DNA from: Sphingomonas sp. OV641
Lineage (GTDB): Bacteria; Pseudomonadota; Alphaproteobacteria; Sphingomonadales; Sphingomonadaceae
Assembly: GCF_900109205.1 (NCBI RefSeq)
Contig: NZ_FNZB01000006.1
Coordinates: 1-64,000 of the forward strand
Length of the DNA: 64,000 nt
Direction: 5' to 3'
In this document: piece after piece, positions 25,615 to 33,572 of the stretch
How the letters are laid out: the number at the start of each line of letters is the position of its first letter
Numbering within the stretch: position 1 is the first letter of the stretch
The notes under the pieces: generated by a model
The model's input: only the letters and a program-made list of their open reading frames with translations
Told to the model about the DNA's origin: nothing
The model's database searches: none
Translations under genes and position numbers: made by a program

Positions 25615-26124
25615 TCAGGCGTCCGCGGCCTCGGCGAGACGCGCGTTGGCGGCCGCGGCCTCGGCGGGGTAAGCCTGCGTGAGATTGCCGTGCAGGACCG
25701 CGAAATCCGGGATCGGGAAAAGACCGTTCGGCCCGGGCCGGGTAATCAGCAGCGCGCTGATGACGGCATCGGCCGGATCGGCATGGACGATGGTGGGCGT
25801 CTCGCCGTTATACTCGACCGGCGCGGTGAAGCCCGCCTCGCGCCAGGTGGCGAGTCCCTCCTCGACGCGTGTCGCATAGTCGGCGACGGCCTCGTCGAGC
25901 TCGTTCTCGATATGGAGGACGAGTTCGACATAGCGACCGAAATCGTGTTGGTTGGACAGGCCGGCGAGGCGGCATCCCGGGGGCGGCGGGCCGTAGCGTG
26001 CGATCAGCGCGGACTTGTAGACCGCGATTTCGAGGCGGTTGAGGCTGTCGAAGTTGGGCGACTGGCCGAGTTGCGCGCAATCCTCCTCGGCGGGACCGGC
26101 ACCGAGATCGATAAAATATGGCAT
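25615..26124 (-). CDS. Hypothetical protein
   Basis: The 169-residue product starts MPYFIDLGAGPAEEDCAQLGQ. Its first two-thirds are helical (LNRLEIAVYKSALIARYG, YVELVLHIENELDEAVADYA). No family is assigned. It lies in the long minus-strand operon between a 104-residue and a 238-residue gene. Confidence 0.55.
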   Translation of the reverse strand: MPYFIDLGAGPAEEDCAQLGQSPNFDSLNRLEIAVYKSALIARYGPPPPGCRLAGLSNQHDFGRYVELVLHIENELDEAVADYATRVEEGLATWREAGFTAPVEYNGETPTIVHADPADAVISALLITRPGPNGLFPIPDFAVLHGNLTQAYPAEAAAANARLAEAADA

Positions 26125-26188
26125 GGGGCTCTCCGTCGATCGTCATTGATCGACGCGCCCCATCCCCCTCCCCTTTCTTGTCGGGTAC

Positions 26189-26503
26189 TCAGTCGCCGAA
26201 GAAGCGGCGCTTGATGGCGATCTGCGCCTCGCCATCGGACTGGCCGAGGGTCATCAGCCGGTCGGTCTCGAGCGTGATCGCGAGATCGGCGGGAAGATCG
26301 GCCCAGCGTGAGGCGATGGTGACCGCGGCGGCCGCTGTGGTCAGCTCGCCGGGGTGCGCGCCATGCCATGCGACGGTTTCGTCCTCACCCGTGAGATGCG
26401 GGTGCGGGCGCAGCACCTGGACGAAGAAGGTGCCAAGCGGGCGGTCCCACCCGATGCTGACGCTGGTGCCGGGTTCGATACCGGGAAACTGGTGGCGGCT
26501 CAT
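26189..26503 (-). CDS. Small hypothetical protein
   Basis: The 104-residue product begins MSRHQFPGIEPGTSVSIGWD and ends IAIKRRFFGD. It looks like a small mixed alpha-beta domain with a WDRPLGTFFVQVLRPHP segment. Its ATG at 26503 is 16 bp after the preceding stop and has a GGATCGCC leader. Similar small proteins are common on sphingomonad plasmids, function unknown. Confidence 0.5.
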   Translation of the reverse strand: MSRHQFPGIEPGTSVSIGWDRPLGTFFVQVLRPHPHLTGEDETVAWHGAHPGELTTAAAAVTIASRWADLPADLAITLETDRLMTLGQSDGEAQIAIKRRFFGD

Positions 26504-26519
26504 GGCGATCCTTTCAGGG

Positions 26520-26813
26520 TCAGTGCAGCGAGATCCACTCGGCGTGCCAGGGGCGCGGGTGCGGGTAGAAGCGAAGAACGCCTGGAACATCGGTTTCGCC
26601 GCTGGCGAGGCGTTCTTCCAGCCAGAGGATGTAGAGCGTGGCGTCGGCGAGATCGCCGGCGAGCAGATCGTCGAGCATCGCGGCCTCGCGCGCGGTCTGT
26701 TCGTCGAGCGCGGACCAGTCCAGCGCATCGAGGAAACGGTCGCGTCGATCGGTGTAGCGCGCGATGCGGGCAGCGTCGGCCTGGACGCTGGCGATGGCGA
26801 GATGGATATCCAC
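26520..26813 (-). CDS. Small helical hypothetical protein (GTG start)
   Basis: The 97-residue product is helical in its first two-thirds (IHLAIASVQADAARIARYTD, LDDLLAGDLADATLYILWLE) and ends in an aromatic tail. I chose the GTG at 26813 because a strong GGAAGGAG site lies 8 bp before it; an ATG seven codons upstream overlaps that site. It follows the Mom-like gene by 77 bp. Confidence 0.5.
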   Translation of the reverse strand: MDIHLAIASVQADAARIARYTDRRDRFLDALDWSALDEQTAREAAMLDDLLAGDLADATLYILWLEERLASGETDVPGVLRFYPHPRPWHAEWISLH

Positions 26814-26890
26814 GGGCGGTGCTCCTTCCGGCATGTCGGTGACATGCCGCCCGCTCCCGCTCCCCTTCCCTCGCGCCGCTGGCGCGGGGA

Positions 26891-27697
26891 TCATGCCGCG
26901 AGGATTTCGCGGATCGCGTCGCTCCGGCGCGGATAGGCAAGCCGGGGCAGATCGCGCGCGGTGCGCCGGGCGTCGCGCGTCAGCTCGAAGCAATAGGTGA
27001 ACAGCGGGCTTTGCCGGTGCGGGCGGAGCAGATTGTCGGCACGGAGCCGCGCGAGCCAGTCGGCGGGGTGTTCGTGCGCCTCCGGCCTCGGCGCACCGAG
27101 CCGCACCAGCTGGTCGATCGCCCCGGCATGGCCGGATTCGAGGTTGCGGATCTTCGACAGCGTTCTCTCCGAGATCGTCTCGCCGGCGATGCGCAGCACC
27201 GTCCGCGGCCTCGTGCGGCCGCGATAGGCGCCCGACAGCGCGGCATAGACGACGCCGCAATGGCCGAAGGCGGGATCGGAGAAGCTGACGACAGCGTCGA
27301 TCCGGGGCTTGGCGAGGCGCAAGAGGCGGAAGGCGCGCGACGTGAAGAAGCTTTCGCCGTTCGCGGCGACCGAGGGCAGGCAGATGAGCCGTTGCAGTAC
27401 GCAGCCCCGAGCGGGATCGGCATAGCCGGTGTGCCGGGTGATGACCGCGCCGGTCGCCGGCACGCCGAACACGATGAGACCGACCAACGCGGATCTGCCC
27501 GGGTCGCCCGGACCGAACAGCCCGCAGGCGAGCTGGGCGGCGGGATAGCGCGGGAGGTAATGATGGTCGGCGAGGAATGCGCGGGCAGTATCATGGGCGA
27601 CGACATCGACGGCGTAGCGGCGCGGGTCGATCACGCTGTCGCCGGCAACGAACAAGCTGCGCCGGTCGCGCCAGCGCTGGGAGCGGTCGGTGAGCAT
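26891..27697 (-). CDS. Mom-like DNA modification acyltransferase
   Basis: The 268-residue product resembles phage Mu Mom, which converts adenine in DNA to methylcarbamoyl-adenine and blocks restriction. The visible pattern is HHYLPR (45-50), VFGVP (76-80), LQRLICLP (101-108), ESFFTSRAFRLL (115-126), VSFSDPAFGHCGVVYAA (137-153) and YRG (158-160), in the order seen in Mom-family GNAT-fold enzymes. The C-terminal 100 residues are extra relative to the core. Its start has a strong GGAGGTAA site and lies 12 bp after the DpdA-like gene, so the two are coupled. Family membership is fairly secure; the base it modifies is not known. Confidence 0.8.
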   Translation of the reverse strand: MLTDRSQRWRDRRSLFVAGDSVIDPRRYAVDVVAHDTARAFLADHHYLPRYPAAQLACGLFGPGDPGRSALVGLIVFGVPATGAVITRHTGYADPARGCVLQRLICLPSVAANGESFFTSRAFRLLRLAKPRIDAVVSFSDPAFGHCGVVYAALSGAYRGRTRPRTVLRIAGETISERTLSKIRNLESGHAGAIDQLVRLGAPRPEAHEHPADWLARLRADNLLRPHRQSPLFTYCFELTRDARRTARDLPRLAYPRRSDAIREILAA

Positions 27698-27708
27698 GGT
27701 TACCTCCG

Positions 27709-28713
27709 TCAGGCCGCGTCGGCGTAGATCTCGGCCGCCCAGGTCTCGATCCATCCGGTGGTGATCTCATCGTGATCAAGATCGCCGCTCTCGATCAGGG
27801 CGCGGATCTCGGCGCGAGCCTGCGCGATCGCGCGTTCCCAGGGGTCGGCGGTTGGTGGCGGTGGAGTAGACGCCGCGGCCTCGGGCAGGTGTCGCGGTGT
27901 TTCGAGCGTTCGCGCGCATTGCGTGCGATACCAGCGTTCCATGAAGTCGGCGCCGAGCGCGTCCGTCTTGGCGATGCGATGCCTGAGCGCGTGCTGTCGC
28001 ACGCCTACGCCCCATCCCTGGCTGTCTATCGAGGCGATCCAGCGTGCGAACGGCGTGAGGTACGGCAGGGCATCGCCTTTCACCCCGAAGAGGTGCGCCT
28101 TGACGCCGATCGGCAGGATGCGGGTCAGCCGCTCGACGACGGCGATCAGCCCTTCGGGACCGTGGATCGGTCGCCGGCACATGCTGCCGATGCCGACGAC
28201 GGTGCCGGGCAGGATCAGACCGCCGATCGCGTCGAGTGAACGGACGTAGTCGTCGGGCACGCGGCCCTGCAGCACGGGCATCAGCCGGTCGCGGATGGCC
28301 AAGTCGTCGGCGCGGGCAAAGCATTCTCGGTTGGTGGCGGTGGTGCGCGCGATGCGGTCGAGCACTTCCTCGCGGTCGTGGGCAACGCCCTCTTCGCAGC
28401 AGTAATCGGCCGACGAGATGCGCCGGAACGGCCATGACGCGGCGAGTGCCATGTAATCGGCGATGCTCCAGGGAAGTCCGCGATAGCGGACCATCATGGT
28501 GTAACCGGCGGAATCTAGGTCGACACTGGCGAGCGGTGCCGCATTGGCAAGCGTGCCGGTGCGCCATCCCGACCACTCGCGCCAGCCATCGGCCTTGCGC
28601 CAGCGCGACAGACAATTGGCCGAGATCAGCACCGGCGCTTGCAGCATGACCGCGCGCTGAAGGATAGGCCCGTTTGCGAGATGCGGCAGGCCGAGGATGA
28701 TTTGGATCGCCAT
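27709..28713 (-). CDS. DpdA-like (TGT-fold) transglycosylase, probable deazapurine DNA modification enzyme
   Basis: The 334-residue product has a tRNA-guanine-transglycosylase-like pattern: DLDSAGY (65-71), MPVLQGR (145-151), GIGSMCRR (174-181), HLFGVKG (207-213) and SIDSQGW (228-234), where D67 and D230 are candidate catalytic aspartates. TGT-fold relatives called DpdA exchange guanine in DNA for a 7-deazaguanine. The zinc-binding CxCxxC set of tRNA enzymes is absent, which favours a DNA-type relative. No queuosine precursor genes are in the window, so the host would supply the base. The tail (about 270-334) is proline-rich then helical. It is coupled to the Mom-like gene 12 bp downstream. 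Confidence 0.75.
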   Translation of the reverse strand: MAIQIILGLPHLANGPILQRAVMLQAPVLISANCLSRWRKADGWREWSGWRTGTLANAAPLASVDLDSAGYTMMVRYRGLPWSIADYMALAASWPFRRISSADYCCEEGVAHDREEVLDRIARTTATNRECFARADDLAIRDRLMPVLQGRVPDDYVRSLDAIGGLILPGTVVGIGSMCRRPIHGPEGLIAVVERLTRILPIGVKAHLFGVKGDALPYLTPFARWIASIDSQGWGVGVRQHALRHRIAKTDALGADFMERWYRTQCARTLETPRHLPEAAASTPPPPTADPWERAIAQARAEIRALIESGDLDHDEITTGWIETWAAEIYADAA

Positions 28714-28716
28714 CGT

Positions 28717-28745
28717 CTAGCTGCCAGCTAGCGGATAGCTGGCGG
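28717..28745. repeat. Isolated copy of the AGCTAGC-type (par-like) repeat
   Basis: A perfect palindrome TAGCTG-C-CAGCTA (28718-28730) is followed by GCGGATAGCTGGCGG. It matches the words repeated around parA and the RHH gene at 54.2-55.4 kb. It lies in the short gap between the DUF3768 gene and the DpdA-like gene. Confidence 0.5.
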
Positions 28746-28763
28746 TCATCCTGACAGCAGACA

Positions 28764-29123
28764 TCACATATCCTCGTGCAGCATGAGCGTGAGAACGCGG
28801 CGCGTGATGCTGGCGTCGGCGGGGTCTTCCGATCCCCATTCCAGCGCCACGTCATAATAATCGATACGGAAGTGTATCGTCTCCCCCGACACTTCGAACT
28901 GGCCGCGATCTCGCTCGGGGCAGTCGGCCGGGAAAGTGTAGCGGCGCAGCGCCTGCAGGACATGCGCCTGAGCAACGGCTTCCGAGGCAAGTGTACCGTT
29001 CGACAGCGCGCCGAGGCACGCGCGCGTCATGACGATCTTCGCGGTGCGGTCGAACCCCTGGCGGCAACGGTCGTTGAGCCGGGCCACGGCTTCGAGGCGC
29101 GTTTCGGTGGCGGTCGAAATCAT
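28764..29123 (-). CDS. DUF3768 protein
   Basis: The 119-residue product matches DUF3768: VARLNDRCRQGFD near the start, then TIHFRIDYYDVALEWGSEDPADASITRRVLTLMLHEDM at the end. The latter is the family hallmark (IDYYD, SEDPAD, RVLTLMLxE). Function is unknown. It sits between the second PP-loop gene (43 bp upstream) and the DpdA-like gene. Confidence 0.85.
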   Translation of the reverse strand: MISTATETRLEAVARLNDRCRQGFDRTAKIVMTRACLGALSNGTLASEAVAQAHVLQALRRYTFPADCPERDRGQFEVSGETIHFRIDYYDVALEWGSEDPADASITRRVLTLMLHEDM

Positions 29124-29166
29124 GTGATGATCCTCCGTTTGGTCGATAGCGATGGTGGCGGGGACT

Positions 29167-30132
29167 TCAGGCGGCGAGCGCGTCGCTTCGTCCCCGGCCT
29201 CGTTCGGGAAAGGCCGCATGGAAGCGGTCGAGCCAGTCGCCCATCGTCGGGCGCTCGCCGAGCGGGATGACGGCCGCGACATCCTGGAACCGGATGAGGT
29301 CGAGCGGCGCATCGCGGATGATCCGGTCGATCTCGTCAGCCGGCAGGAGGTGCTCGTCGCGGATGAAGGCGGTCATCGATCCCGGGCGCGCGCGGGTCGA
29401 TCTGCGCCACAGGCCCTCGACCGTGTGCAGTCGCGGGGCGGCGCGTGCCTCGACCAGCACGATGAGTCGCAGGCACCATTGCGGGAGGCCGCGGATTTCG
29501 CTCGGATGGTTGGCGATGCACAGCCAGCACGCCGATTTGGGTGGCACCGGCAGACCCTCGGCCTGGATGCGGGCGACGCAGTCGGGCCGGTCCCATCGCC
29601 ATTCGCGCAAGGGGTACTCGCAGTCGTACAGCGGATCGTCGATCGACAGCGCATGGTTGGCGCGCGCGGTGTCGCGCGGTCCGGCGTCATAGCCGATCAG
29701 GCGAACGACGCGCTGCCCGCGCGCCCAAGCGTCGACCGCTGGTTGCCAGGTCGACAGGAATTTGTCCTGCGGCGCCTTCTTGTATTTGAGGCTGCAACTC
29801 GATCCGCCGAGCGACTTGCTCGGCAGCGTGGCATTGGTCAGGCACATCTCGAGGATGCCGTAATAGGGCGGCCAGTGCTTGAATCGCTTCGGGACATAGC
29901 TGACCAGCTCGAAACGGATACCGCGGTCGCGCATCCAGGGCCGGATCACGTCGAGATATTCGTAGGTCGCCGGTTTCTCGACCGAGGTATCGGCGGTCAG
30001 CACGAGGTCAGGCGCTTCGCCGCGCGCGTGCTTCTCGATCAGCAGCGCGGTGCTGTCGACGCCGATGCCGTAGGCCAGCACCACTGGTGGCGGCGGCGCC
30101 AGCGGCACGACCGGAACTGGCGCGCCGGTCAT
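29167..30132 (-). CDS. PP-loop protein of the PAPS reductase-like superfamily (2)
   Basis: The 321-residue product has a diverged PP-loop AYGIGVDST (20-28) in place of SGGxDS, then LVLTADTSVEKPATYEYLD, a GGSSCSLKYKKAPQ segment and SACWLCIANHP with a CxxC pair. It should bind ATP and activate a substrate, but it is only distantly related to the PP-loop gene at 23726-24847. Its start overlaps the 64-residue gene by 4 bp. Together with DpdA-like and Mom-like genes it forms a plausible base-modification set; that grouping is inference. Confidence 0.7.
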   Translation of the reverse strand: MTGAPVPVVPLAPPPPVVLAYGIGVDSTALLIEKHARGEAPDLVLTADTSVEKPATYEYLDVIRPWMRDRGIRFELVSYVPKRFKHWPPYYGILEMCLTNATLPSKSLGGSSCSLKYKKAPQDKFLSTWQPAVDAWARGQRVVRLIGYDAGPRDTARANHALSIDDPLYDCEYPLREWRWDRPDCVARIQAEGLPVPPKSACWLCIANHPSEIRGLPQWCLRLIVLVEARAAPRLHTVEGLWRRSTRARPGSMTAFIRDEHLLPADEIDRIIRDAPLDLIRFQDVAAVIPLGERPTMGDWLDRFHAAFPERGRGRSDALAA

Positions 30133-30323
30133 GGCGCCTCCTCCGGTTCTAGATAGGTGTCATAGGGCGCACCGGCAGACTCGATCCAGCTACCCTCCTC
30201 GTCGAGATTCTCGATCCGTGCGAGCAGCGCCGCCTTCAGCTGGCGCGCATCGACGTCGTGGCCCTTGTCGTCGTTCGAGACGAGGCTGAAGGCGAGCGTG
30301 TAGGCGTGGTTGTAGCGCGCCAT
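30129..30323 (-). CDS. Small hypothetical protein
   Basis: The 64-residue product starts MARYNHAYTLAFSLVSNDDKG, has a helix (ARQLKAALLARIENL) and an acidic tail. It overlaps the PP-loop gene by 4 bp, and the GHKL gene ends 1 bp before it. A small beta-alpha fold is likely. Function unknown. Confidence 0.6.
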   Translation of the reverse strand: MARYNHAYTLAFSLVSNDDKGHDVDARQLKAALLARIENLDEEGSWIESAGAPYDTYLEPEEAP

Positions 30324-30324
30324 G

Positions 30325-32022
30325 TCACGCGTCCTCCGCCGCGGCCTTGGGCGCGGCGGGAACCGCGCGGGGCGTGATCGTCACGTCGAGCCGGTCGCGA
30401 TTGATGACGACGGTGACCGTCCGGTCCTCGGGGACGAGGAAATAATGCCCCGCCAGCTTGTCGCGAATGCGGTTCTCAAGCGCGGCATCGTCGCCTTCGA
30501 GCAGGCCGATGATTCGTTCGGCGGCATCGGCCTGGAAGCGCTCGAGCTGCGTATCGTAGCTGTCGGCATCGCTGTCGTCGCTGGCATAGAAGATCGCGCT
30601 TTCGAGGATGTCGGCGACGCCGAGCGCGGTGATTTCGCTGCCCCGGCGGACGAAGACGGACGTCTCGTCGACCGAGTTGCACGACCATTGGTCGGGTGCG
30701 AAGGCGACATCCGCGTCGGTCGATACCTCGATGAATGCGCCGGCGTGGCTCATCGTCGCCTCGAGCGTGATAGCCTCGACCCAACCGTTTTCCGCCTCGG
30801 CGGGCGCTTCGCGGCTGTCGGAGACGATGAAGGTGCGGTCGCCCTGGGTGACGCGGAACCGCATATCCTCGACACGGGCGAGGATATCGTACCAGCCATA
30901 GCCCTTGAACGCGTCCTGGGCCTCGACCAGCGGACCACCGAACGGATTATGCTTCGCGATCGCCGCCTGCGCGGGTTGGCCGATCAGCGCATCGAAGTCG
31001 GGCATCAGCACCATGCCGGTGTCGGTCACGCGTGCGCCGCTCTCGTAGTTGCGCGAGCTGTCGGCCGCATAGGCGGTCCATGCGAACAGATAGGGCTCGG
31101 CTTCGGGTAGTGCGATACCGAGCGAGCGCGCCTCGCGCCAGTCATGCGCCGACAGCCGGTGCGTCCCCGCGGCCTCGATCGCGCGGTAGATCGCGAGCCG
31201 GACCGCATCGCGCAGGGCGGCGATGCCGGTGTTCTCGACCACTTCCTTGCGCGCCGGGAGGACGAGCTGGATTTGCGGCGCGTCGAAGATGTCGACCCGC
31301 GCGATCCAGTGGCCGCCCCGGTCGACTTCCTGAACATACGGCAGGTCGCACGGGATGGTCAGCCCGTGGAAGTTGAGGCGTCCGTCGCGCGAGGAATAAT
31401 GCGAGGGGTGTTTCTGGAACACGCCGATGCGCACGCCGTACCATTCCTCGACATGGACCGCGTCCTTCAGCCAGTCCTCCTGCGGAAGGACCGCGCCGTT
31501 CCAGGTCACGGGAACCGGATAATGTTTGGCGGCGCGGGCCACGTCGCGCTCGAGCGTCTTCAGCCACTCGTCGGGCACGCGCACGGTGATCGCGGTGCCG
31601 CGCATGATCGGATCGGGTTCGATCGCGATCGGGCGGCTCGTCTCCCACGCCGAGGCCGGGATATGCGCCATCCAGCCCTGGCGGTCGGGTTTCGAGAAGG
31701 AGCGGATGATGACGTCGCGGCCTGCGAGGCTGAACACGCCCATGCCGGCGGGATCTTCGGCGCGGCGCGTCTCGTCGGACCAGCCCGAGCGGCCGAGCGT
31801 GACGATGCTCACCGGATCGGCGATGCCGTGGCCGTCATCGGTGATGTGCAGGAAGTGCTCGGCGCCGGCGCCGTTCAGCGCGAGCGCGACGCCGGTCGCA
31901 CCGGCGCGGCGCGCGTTCTGGAGGAGTTCGCAGATGACGTCGAACGCGGTATTGTTGAACAGGCGCGTGACCTTGGCGATCGTCTCGGGGGCGACCGCGG
32001 TCGCGATGGTGGCGGGAATCAT
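30325..32022 (-). CDS. GHKL-type ATPase (HSP90/histidine-kinase-like ATP-binding domain)
   Basis: The 565-residue product has the Bergerat fold at its N-terminus: N box ELLQNARRAGA (32-42), G1 ITDDGHGIAD (60-69) and G2 GMGVFSLAG (93-101). An S5-like and other unassigned domains follow, with an acidic C-terminal third. GHKL ATPases of this type dimerise on ATP, as in Hsp90, MutL and MORC. Plasmid copies are of unknown function. The neighbouring modification genes raise the possibility of a role in recognising or controlling modified DNA, but nothing in the sequence proves it. Confidence 0.8.
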   Translation of the reverse strand: MIPATIATAVAPETIAKVTRLFNNTAFDVICELLQNARRAGATGVALALNGAGAEHFLHITDDGHGIADPVSIVTLGRSGWSDETRRAEDPAGMGVFSLAGRDVIIRSFSKPDRQGWMAHIPASAWETSRPIAIEPDPIMRGTAITVRVPDEWLKTLERDVARAAKHYPVPVTWNGAVLPQEDWLKDAVHVEEWYGVRIGVFQKHPSHYSSRDGRLNFHGLTIPCDLPYVQEVDRGGHWIARVDIFDAPQIQLVLPARKEVVENTGIAALRDAVRLAIYRAIEAAGTHRLSAHDWREARSLGIALPEAEPYLFAWTAYAADSSRNYESGARVTDTGMVLMPDFDALIGQPAQAAIAKHNPFGGPLVEAQDAFKGYGWYDILARVEDMRFRVTQGDRTFIVSDSREAPAEAENGWVEAITLEATMSHAGAFIEVSTDADVAFAPDQWSCNSVDETSVFVRRGSEITALGVADILESAIFYASDDSDADSYDTQLERFQADAAERIIGLLEGDDAALENRIRDKLAGHYFLVPEDRTVTVVINRDRLDVTITPRAVPAAPKAAAEDA

Positions 32023-32115
32023 GGGAGTGCGCTCCTGGAAAAGGGCTCAGGCGTCCGTCACGCCTTCCCTCCCCGCTCCCTCTCTCCTTCATCGGCGCAT
32101 CGGGCCGAGCCCTGG

Positions 32116-32301
32116 TCAGCCTGCCTTGCCGTCGCGGAACGCGCCGACCACGGTGCCCGCGTCCCAGTGACCGCTGAGGATACCGCGACGCGGGACCGAG
32201 TTGATCGCATAGCGCCGCGCCGCGAGGAGGCGGGCACGCCGGGTGTCGCGGTCGATCGGCGCGCCGGTTGCGATATCGCGGGCGAGGCGAAGCGGCGTCA
32301 T
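32116..32301 (-). CDS. Small basic hypothetical protein
   Basis: The 61-residue product is arginine-rich (LARDIATGAPIDRDTRRARL, LLAARRYAINSVPRRG). Its start overlaps the Myb-repeat gene by 4 bp. It could bind nucleic acid. About 93 bp of pyrimidine-rich sequence separates it from the GHKL gene. Confidence 0.45.
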   Translation of the reverse strand: MTPLRLARDIATGAPIDRDTRRARLLAARRYAINSVPRRGILSGHWDAGTVVGAFRDGKAG

Positions 32302-33572
32302 GGCTTTTCCTCATCGATTGTGCCGGGGATGGCAACATGGTCGGTGACGCCCGTTCCCGAAGGATCGAGCGCGATAATTTCGGCGAGCGTCCAGGGGGCT
32401 GCGCGGCGCGGGCGACGCGAGAAGCGAAGCTCGTGCTTTTCGGCATATTTGTGGACCGCTGGATATTTGCGGCCGATCGCTGCCGCAACATCAGGCAGCG
32501 CGACGCCGAAGTCGTGCGCGATGCGCAGCGCCCGGATCTCCTCTTCGGTCCATTTCCGGTGATAGCCGTGGACAAGGCCGAGGATGTTCGCGCGCGTGAA
32601 CAGCGAAGCCTTGGTGCGACCCATCTTCGTCGCCAGGGCGTCCATCGGCATCGTGCCGTAAAGGTCGCGCAGCCTTTCCAGATCATTGTCGCTCCACGCC
32701 GGCCCGCCCCGGAACCCGTCGCGGTTGGCATGTGTGCCGCGCAACCCGAGATAGTCGGCGCGCCAGCGGATAGAGCATTTCGTGCGGCCGAGCCTGGTCG
32801 TGAGCGGGGTCAGGCTTGCCCCGTCGGCATAGGCGCGGATGAGCAGTGTGTCTTCGTCAGGGGTCCAGTTGCGGCCCCATCCCCGGCCATAGCCGAGCTT
32901 GCGCAGGTGCGGCCCGAAGCCAGCCTTGGTCCTGCGCGGAAAGCCCTCTGTGGCGAGAATGTCGATGATCGCGATATAACGAAGCCCCTCCCCGGCCAGC
33001 GTCAGCGCCCGCGTCGCCTCGGCCTCGGTCCAGTCAGCGGGCTTGTTGGGATGGCGCAAACCGAGCGCGTTGGCACGGGTCGCGGTGCCGGACAGCGGGC
33101 GTCCGATCAGCGTGGCGATCTGTGCGATCGGGATCGCCTGCGCGTAGCCGGCGCGCAGCTGGGCATCCTCCCAGTCGCTCCATTTTGGAGGATTTCCTTC
33201 GGTCAGCCCGAGCACGCCCGCGCGGGCATAGACGCTGGTGCAGGCGCGGCCGAGATCTCCAGCGAGATCGGCCGTGGGGCGAAGGCCATATTCGCGGGTG
33301 AGCCATGCGTCTTCGTCGGTCGACCACGGACGCGACGAATTGCGGCGCAGGCCCAGTTTGGCGATCTTGTCGCGCACGCCGGCGCGGCCGCGACCGAGCG
33401 CGGCGACGATGTCGTCGATCGCAGCGTCGTCGCAGAACATGCGTTCGACCGTGGCGATCTCGTCGGGGGTCCAGGCATCGTGCCGGAACGGCATCTCGCG
33501 CAGGCGCCCGCACGGCTCGGGCAGCTTCGGACACGCGACCAGCTCGACGATATCGGGCGCGAGGTCGGTCAC
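32298..33572 (-). CDS. Protein with seven tandem Myb/SANT-like helix-turn-helix repeats
   Basis: The 424-residue product is almost all repeats of about 45 residues with the pattern W(T/S)xxE...L...Y.......IA..LGR...SV..RA..LGL. They start near residues 34 (AWTPDE), 82 (PWSTDE), 129 (KWSDWE), 180 (DWTEAE, longer and diverged), 234 (NWTPDE), 288 (AWSDND) and 335 (KWTEEE). An eighth partial start (PWTLAE) lies near the end. Each should fold as a three-helix DNA-binding unit, as in Myb or GcrA-like proteins. Seven in one chain predicts a long, specific DNA contact. It overlaps the HerA-like gene and the 61-residue gene by 4 bp each. Confidence 0.75.
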   Translation of the reverse strand: MTDLAPDIVELVACPKLPEPCGRLREMPFRHDAWTPDEIATVERMFCDDAAIDDIVAALGRGRAGVRDKIAKLGLRRNSSRPWSTDEDAWLTREYGLRPTADLAGDLGRACTSVYARAGVLGLTEGNPPKWSDWEDAQLRAGYAQAIPIAQIATLIGRPLSGTATRANALGLRHPNKPADWTEAEATRALTLAGEGLRYIAIIDILATEGFPRRTKAGFGPHLRKLGYGRGWGRNWTPDEDTLLIRAYADGASLTPLTTRLGRTKCSIRWRADYLGLRGTHANRDGFRGGPAWSDNDLERLRDLYGTMPMDALATKMGRTKASLFTRANILGLVHGYHRKWTEEEIRALRIAHDFGVALPDVAAAIGRKYPAVHKYAEKHELRFSRRPRRAAPWTLAEIIALDPSGTGVTDHVAIPGTIDEEKP

